From Mycteria americana (taxonomy: Eukaryota; Chordata; Aves; Ciconiiformes; Ciconiidae), in contig NC_134390.1 of the NCBI RefSeq assembly GCF_035582795.1, forward strand, positions 789,060 to 853,059: a DNA stretch of 64,000 nt, read 5' to 3'. Each line of letters begins with the position of its first letter. The first letter of the stretch is position 1. This document shows, piece after piece, positions 58,360 through 64,000 of the stretch. The notes under the pieces were generated by a model. The model searched no databases. It was not told the origin of the DNA and saw nothing but the letters and a program-made list of their open reading frames with translations. Made by a program: the position numbers and the translations under genes.

Positions 58360-59810
58360 GGGGTGCAGCCTGGCATGGGGTGCCCACGGGCAACACCCCC
58401 CAGGGTGGGGACACCCCCAGGGTGGGTGTCCCTATGAGCGGGGGTCCCCCCTGCACCCCACATTGGGGTGCCAATGGCAGGTCCCTCATGGTGGTCCCTA
58501 CAGTGGGGTGCCCATGGTGGGGTCCCCCATGGGATGACTCCACCCTGGCATGGGTGCCCATGGCGTGTCCCCGGGCGAGGTGTCCCCAAAGTGGGGTGTC
58601 CCCACAGGATGTCCCCAGCTGGGGTGTCTCCAGACAGGGTGTCCCCATGGTGAGGTGTCCCCATGGCGAGGTGTCCCCATGGCGTGGCCCCATGGCGGGA
58701 TGTCCCCATGGTGAGGTGTCCCCATGGCGTGGCCCCATGGCAGGGTGTCCCCAGGCAGGGTGTCCCCACAGTGGGGTGTCCCCACAGGATGTCCCCAGGT
58801 GGGGTGTCCCCAGGCAGGGTGTCCCCATGGTAGGGTGTCCCCACAGGATGTCCCCAGGTGGGGTGTCCCCAGGCAGGGTGTCCCCATGGTGAGGTGTCCC
58901 CATGGCGAGGTGTCCCCATGGCGTGGCCCCATGGCGGGATGTCCCCACGGGGTTTCCCCCTGGTGGAGTGTCCCCATGGTGTGGCCCCATGGCAGGGTGT
59001 CCCCATGGTGAGGTGTCCCTGCAGGGTGTCCCCATGGCGTGGCCCCCCCCATGGCATGGCCCCATGGTGGGATGTCCCCACGGGGTTTCCCCATGGTGCA
59101 GTGTCCCCGTGATGTGGCCCCATGGCAGGGTGTCCCCATGGCGAGGTGTCCCCATGGCATGGCCCCATGGCAGGATGTCCCCACGGGGTTTCCCCATGGT
59201 GGAGTGTCCCCGTGATGTGGCCCCATGGCAGGGTGGCCCCATGGTGAGGTGTCCCTGCAGGGTGTCCCCATGGCGTGGCCCCCCCATGGCATGGCCCCAT
59301 GGTGGGATGTCCCCATGGGGTTTCCCCATGGTGCAGTGTCCCCGTGGTGTGGCCCCATGGCAGGGTGTCCCCATGGCGAGGTGTCCCCATGGCGTGGCCC
59401 CATGGCGGGATGTCCCCACGGGGTTTCCCCATGGTGGAGTGTCCCCGTGATGTGGCCCCATGGCAGGGTGTCCCCATGGTGAGGTGTCCCGGCAGGGTAT
59501 CCCCATGGCGTGGCCCCCCCCATGGCATGGCCCTATGGTGGGATGTCCCCATGGGGTTTCCCCATGGTGCAGTGTCCCCGTGGTGTGGCCCCATGGCAGG
59601 GTGTCCCCATGGTGAGGTGTCCCCATGGCGTGGCCCCATGGCGGGATGTCCCCACGGGGTTTCCCCATGGTGCAGTGTCCCCGTGGTGTGGCCCCATGGC
59701 AGGGTGTCCTCATGGTGAGGTGTCCATGGCAGGGTATCCCCATGGCGTGGCCCCCCCACGGCGTGGCCCCATGGCGGGATGTCCTCACGGGGGGTGTCCA
59801 CGCGGGCGCG
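58360..59810 (-). repeat. Minisatellite of gtgtccccatggcgtggccc type, MAP3K12 intron
   Basis: Units of 17-50 bp (gtgtccccatggtgaggtgt, ggccccatggcgggatgtcc, cacggggtttccccatggtg) are assembled into blocks of about 100 and 235 bp. Most regular from 58900 to 59780. Confidence 0.93.
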
Positions 59811-59815
59811 CTCAC

Positions 59816-59974
59816 CAGCACTGGCGCAGCAGCACCTTGAAGCCGTCGGGGCAGCCGGAGGGGACGGGCAGGTGGAGGCTGTTGCTGCCCACCCCCCAGA
59901 TGATGGCCGAGGAGTCCACGTCCTTGTAGGGGATCTCGCCCGTCAGCAGCTCCCACAGCACCACCCCGAAGGAC
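59816..59974 (-). CDS. MAP3K12: MAP3K12 exon, kinase C-lobe
   Basis: 159 nt, acceptor cccccag, donor gtgagc. It encodes [38 protein letters not shown] and FKVLLRQC. Confidence 0.96.
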
Positions 59975-59989
59975 CTGGGGGCACCGGCC

Positions 59990-60380
59990 CCCGCGGCCCC
60001 CGTCACCCACGGCTGGACACCCCCGGTGTCTTCCCGCTGTCCCTTGGTCCCCCTTGCCCTTGCCCCGGTGTCCCCTCCCCTCCCTGCCTCTGCCCATGCT
60101 GGTGTCCCCGATGTCCCCCATCCCTGTCCCTGCAATGTCCCTCCCAGTATCCCCAGTGTCCCCATCTCTGGTCCCCCCAGTGTCCCTCATACCCCTGAGG
60201 CTCATGTGTCCCCAAGCGTCCCAGGTGTCCCCCCAGTGCCCCCTGTTCCTATTGTCCCCAATGTCCCCAGTGTCCCCATTGCCTCCCAAAGCTCCCCGTG
60301 GTGCTGTGTCCCCAGTGCCAACACAGCTCCCTGGTGTCCCTAAGGTTCCCAATGTCCTCAATGTCCCCAAGGTCCCTGTG
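59990..60380 (-). repeat. Weak gtccccagtgtcccc repeats, MAP3K12 intron
   Basis: Irregular 10-20-bp repeats around gtccccaatgtccccagtg. No gene content. Confidence 0.6.
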
Positions 60381-60387
60381 TCCTCAC

Positions 60388-60546
60388 CAGATGTCAACCT
60401 TCTCGGAGACGGGCTCGTTGCGAATGACCTCGGGTGCCATCCAGGCCACGGTGCCGGCGAAGGACATCTTGGTGCTCTTGTCAATGAGCTCCTTGGAGGT
60501 GCCGAAGTCCGAGATCTTCACCACGTCATCATAGGTGATGAGCATG
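60388..60546 (-). CDS. MAP3K12: MAP3K12 exon, DFG to APE
   Basis: 159 nt, acceptor cccccag, donor gtgagg. It encodes [38 protein letters not shown] and EKVDI. The activation-loop Ser/Thr residues are conserved. Confidence 0.96.
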
Positions 60547-60559
60547 CTGGGGGGCACCC

Positions 60560-61240
60560 GCTCAGCGCCACGCCAGCGCCACGCCAATGACACGGGCACG
60601 GCACTGCCACGGGCATGCAACTGCTACGAGCGTCATCGGGTCACGGGCACGCCAGCGCCATGGGCACAACACCATCACGGACGTGGCACCACCACAGCGT
60701 CAACGTGGACGCGGCACCACCGTGGGCATGGCACCGTCATTTGCATGCGACTGCCATGAGCATGGTCCTGTTGCGGGCACGCCACCACCACGATGCCACC
60801 ACCATGAGCGTGGCATCACCGCAGTCATGCATTGCTACGGGCACGGAACCACCGTGGGTATGGCACTGCCATGGACATACAACCGTCACGGACACGCAAC
60901 CACCAAGGTCATTGCATTGCCATGGGCACAACACCGTTGTGGACACATCAATGCCATGGACACGCAGCCACCATAGACATGGCACTGCTATGGTGGGCAT
61001 TGCGTCACCACGGGCATTGCATCACCACGGGCATAGCACGGCCACGGCACCACCAAGGACATGGCACCGCTACGGACACGGCACCATGGGCACGCAACTG
61101 TCACCGACACGCAGCCACCGAGGACAACGTACCACCACGGGTATGGCGCTGCCACGATCACGCAACTGCCACATGCACGTCCCCGCTACGGGCACGGCAC
61201 CACCATGGGCACACCACCGCCTGGGACGCCCACCCCAGCA
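60560..61240 (-). repeat. Short cacgggcacggcaccacc repeats, MAP3K12 intron
   Basis: Diverged units of about 18 bp (gccacgggcatggcaccacc) fill the intron. Older-looking than the neighbouring arrays. Confidence 0.8.
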
Positions 61241-61276
61241 CCCACGGGTGCTCCCCGAGCCCCCATCCCCGCTCAC

Positions 61277-61468
61277 TTGGGTGACTTGAGGTCGCGGTGG
61301 ATGATCTTGTGGAGGTGCAGGTAGTTCATGCCGCCGGCGATGCCCATGGACCAGTCGACGAGGAGGGAGGGGGTGACCTTGCGCCCGGCGCGCAGCACCT
61401 CGTAGAGCTGGCCCTGGGCGCAGAACTCCATGATGATGCAGTAGCAGGGTGCCTGGGTGCACACACCC
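61277..61468 (-). CDS. MAP3K12: MAP3K12 exon, hinge to catalytic loop
   Basis: 192 nt, acceptor cccgcag, donor gtgagc. It encodes [38 protein letters not shown] and [10 protein letters not shown]. Confidence 0.96.
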
Positions 61469-61539
61469 CTGCGGGCACAGCAGCACCCTCAGCACCCGCT
61501 GCCCGGTCAGCCGGGGCACCCAGCGGCACCCGGGCACCC

Positions 61540-61830
61540 AACGGTATTGGGGCACCCAACTTCACCAGGGCACTTGTGAGCACCCATCTGCACCGGGACA
61601 CTTGGCTGCACCCAGGTACCTACCAGCACCCATCAGTGCTGGAGCACCCATCTGCACCCAGACCCCCCTGTTAGCACTAGGAGCACCCACAGGCACCCCT
61701 CTGCACCCAGACACCCGGTAGCGCTGGGATACTGGGGCAACCATCTGAACTGGGGCACCCATCTGCACCCGGGCACCCATCAGTGCCAGAGCGCTGGGGC
61801 ACCCATCTGCACCCACATCGCTCTGCCCCG
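61540..61830 (-). repeat. gcacccatctgcacc repeats, MAP3K12 intron
   Basis: Diverged units of about 18-30 bp with ggcacccatctgcacccgg. The array passes into the next, larger one after a short unique stretch. Confidence 0.75.
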
Positions 61831-61979
61831 AGAGTGCCCTGTCTGTGACAAACTTGTCCCGTGTGGGGCTGTCACCTGTGTCACACGTGGGACGTGCCAG
61901 TGTGCCCCGTGTCCGTGCCGTGTCCTGTCCACCCAGGTCCGTGCCGTGCTGGTGTTCCCCATGCACATGCCGTGTTGGT

Positions 61980-63250
61980 GTCCCATGCCCATGTCCTATC
62001 CGTGACCCCTAGGCCTGTGTCCATGGCATGTCCACGCCCAACTCCATGCCACGTTCATGCTCATGCCCATGCCATGTCCGTGCCCTGTGCCCATGGTGTT
62101 CCCCAAGCCCCATGACCATGGCTTGCACATGGCATGTCCATGCCTCATGCTGCGTTCATGCCCATGGCATGTCCATGCCTCCATCCCTCATGCCCATGGC
62201 ATGTCCATGTCCATGCCCCATGCTCATGGCATGTCCATACCTCCATCCCTCATGCCCATGGCACGTCCATGTCCATGCCCCATGCCCATGACATGTCCAT
62301 GCCTCCATCCCTCATGCCCATGGCACGTCCATGTCCATGCCCCATGCCCATGGCATGTCCATGCCTCCATCCCTCATGCCCATGGCATGTCCATGTCCAT
62401 GCCCCATGCCCATGCCATGTCCATGCCTCCATCCCTCATGCCCATGGCACGTCCATGTCCATGCCCCATGCTCATGGCATGTCCATGCCCCAGACCACGT
62501 CCATGTGCATGCCATGTCCATGCCCTGTGCCCATGGTGTTCCCCAAGCCCCATGACCATGGCTTGCACATGGCATGTCCATGCCTCATGCTGCGTTCATG
62601 CCCATGCTCATGCCATGCCCATGCCCTCTGCCCATGGTGTCCTTCATGTCCACGGCTTGCCCATGGCATGTCCATGCCCCACACTATGTTCATGCCCATG
62701 GCATGTCCATGCCTCCATCCCTCATGCCCATGGCATGCCCATGTCCATGCCCCGTGCCCATGGCATGTCCACGCCTCCATCCCTCATGCCCGTGGCACGT
62801 CCATGTCCATGCCCCGTGCCCATGGCATGTCCATGCCTCCATCCCTCATGCCCATGGCACGTCCATGTCCATGCCCCATGCCCATGCCATGTCCATGCCT
62901 CCATCCCTCATGCCCATGGCACGTCCATGTCCATGCCCCGTGCCCATGCCATGTCCATACCTCCATCCCTCATGCCCATGGCACGTCCATGTCCATGCCC
63001 CATGCTCATGGCATGTCCATGCCCCATACCATGTCCATGTCCATGCTGCGTCCATGCCCCTGTGCCCATGGTGTTCTCCATGCCCCATGCCCATGGCTCG
63101 CCCATGCCGTGTCCATGCCTTGTGCCCACGGTGTTCCCCGTGACCATGGCTTGTCCATGCCGCATCCACACTCCATGACCGTGGCATGACCACGCTGCAC
63201 GCCGTGTCCATGCTGTGTCCATGCCCCTGGGCTCACGGTGTCCCCATGCC
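61980..63250 (-). repeat. 62-bp minisatellite and larger duplication, MAP3K12 intron
   Basis: Two blocks (62150-62490, 62690-63010) of a 62-bp unit with ggcatgtccatgcctccatc, cctcatgcccatggcacg and tccatgtccatgcccc. A segment near 62100-62170 reappears about 440 bp on (62545-62610), so the field grew by both unit and block duplication. Confidence 0.94.
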
Positions 63251-63304
63251 CATAGCATGTCCACGCCCCACGCCCATGCCGGTGCCGGCAGCACCCACGC
63301 TCAC

Positions 63305-63488
63305 TTGAAGGTGATGATGTTGGGGTGCTTGAGCTTGCGCAGGTGCTTGATGTCGGTCTCCTTGAGGTCCCGCACCTTCTTCACGGCCACCTCCTCACCG
63401 TGGAAGCGGCCCAGGAAGACAGCACCCTGCGCCCCGCTGCCCACCCACTGCAGGTCCAGGATCTCCTCGAATGGCACCTCCCAGGGGT
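63305..63488 (-). CDS. MAP3K12: MAP3K12 exon, kinase N-lobe
   Basis: Acceptor cccacag, donor gtgagc on the - strand. It encodes [36 protein letters not shown] and [10 protein letters not shown]. Contains the ATP loop, catalytic lysine and helix C. Confidence 0.96.
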
Positions 63489-64000
63489 CTGTGGGCACCC
63501 ACGCCCATGGCACCCCCGCATCGGCACCCCCGGTGCACCCACGCCCATGGCACCCCCGCATCGGCACCCCCGGTGCACCCACGCCCATGGCACCCGCATG
63601 CTGGCACGGCCAGGGTGCAGCCCCCCTTGGCACCCTCACCCCAGCCCTACTGCTCCCACCCTGCCCCACTGCACCCCAGCACCCCGCTCCTTGCCCCACT
63701 GCCCCATTACACCCTTCTTCGCCCCATCCCTGTCCCATTGCACCCCTTTCCCTGCCCTATGGCCGCCCCCTTTCCCTCAGCACCCCAGCACCCCTTTCCC
63801 TGTCCCACCGCACCCTCCTTTGCCCCAGTGCACCCTCCCTGCCCCATAGCACCCTCCCACCCCCATAGCATCCTCCTTTGCCCCATAGCACCCTCCCAGC
63901 CCCGTAAGCACCCTCCTGGCCCCCTTGCACCTTCCCGGCCCCCTTGCACCTTCCCAGCCCCATAGCACCCTCCCACCCCCATAGCATCCTCCTTTGCCCC
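63489..64000 (-). other. MAP3K12: MAP3K12 intron up to the window edge
   Basis: It begins with nearly three copies of a 39-40-bp unit (63493-63600: cacccacgcccatggcaccc, cccgcatcggcacccccgg), then irregular ccctgccccatagcaccctc repeats to the edge. No N-terminal exon of MAP3K12 is recognisable. Confidence 0.7.

Larger units (their letters stand above)
45170..63488 (-). other. MAP3K12: MAP3K12 gene (dual leucine zipper kinase), 5' end missing
   Basis: Mixed-lineage MAP3K upstream of JNK and p38 in axon-injury and stress signalling. Twelve - strand exons join in phase to about 679 residues plus the stop, starting at the D(P/L)WEVPFEEI segment. Kinase motifs: GSGAQGAVF loop, VAVKK lysine, HRDLKSPN, SDFG, WMAPE. 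Then come two leucine-zipper stretches, a long Gly/Pro-rich region, the acidic SSEEEEGEVDSEVEL box and the SEDSDCDSAELD tail. All match human MAP3K12. Convergent position after PCBP2 as in human favours MAP3K12 over its paralogue MAP3K13. The N-terminal exon or exons lie beyond 64000. Confidence 0.96.

Noticed and set aside
57347-60484. A - strand open frame of 1045 codons including MAP3K12 exon fragments
   Set aside because: The kinase fragments in it are the true exons, but the rest is translated minisatellite; splice sites and phases show these parts are introns.
45891-63488. Possibility that the kinase is MAP3K13 rather than MAP3K12
   Set aside because: The paralogue shares the kinase and zippers, but the C-terminal segments and the convergent position next to PCBP2 fit MAP3K12.

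Overview
The window is vertebrate nuclear DNA. Its five genes lie in the order SP1 (3' end) - AMHR2 - PRR13 - PCBP2 - MAP3K12. The first four read on the + strand and MAP3K12 on the - strand. This is the order and orientation known from human 12q13. Extreme GC content, short introns, homopolymer G/C runs and minisatellites filling many introns suggest a GC-rich bird microchromosome. The class (bird) is inferred; the gene identities are read from the exon translations.

Layout. 1-8635 is an SP1 intron. 8636-9605 holds the last three SP1 coding exons, with all three zinc fingers, and a 3'UTR of about 4 kb runs to an AATAAA at 13582. 14020-24686 is AMHR2: eleven proposed coding exons embedded in large tandem arrays, with one apparent 1-nt frameshift near the end. 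24730-27955 is PRR13, whose promoter abuts the AMHR2 stop and whose 3'UTR carries a minisatellite. 28340-45140 is PCBP2, with every coding exon and two mutually exclusive terminal exons. 45170-63488 is MAP3K12 on the - strand, from its kinase domain to its C-terminus; its N-terminal exon or exons lie beyond the window. PCBP2 and MAP3K12 end tail to tail with only tens of bases between them.

The contrast between genes is striking. Nearly every intron of AMHR2 and MAP3K12 carries its own tandem-repeat family (periods near 48, 52, 62 and 83 bp, plus a 6-bp GGGACR family), while PCBP2, lying between them, is almost free of arrays. The most unusual observation is in the MAP3K12 intron at 54412-58115. 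The 3' end of the upstream exon, with its splice donor, has been copied at least twice, 490 bp apart, inside the repeat field. Each intact copy now has an acceptor-like CAG in front of it, making a potential 21-nt in-frame microexon.

The genes have no operon-like relation. SP1 is a GC-box transcription factor. AMHR2 is the type II receptor for anti-Mullerian hormone. PRR13 is a small proline-rich nuclear protein. PCBP2 is a poly(C)-binding KH protein. MAP3K12 is the dual leucine-zipper kinase of axon-injury and stress signalling. Exon boundaries were set by GT/AG sites, codon phase and resemblance to the remembered human proteins; no alignment was run.
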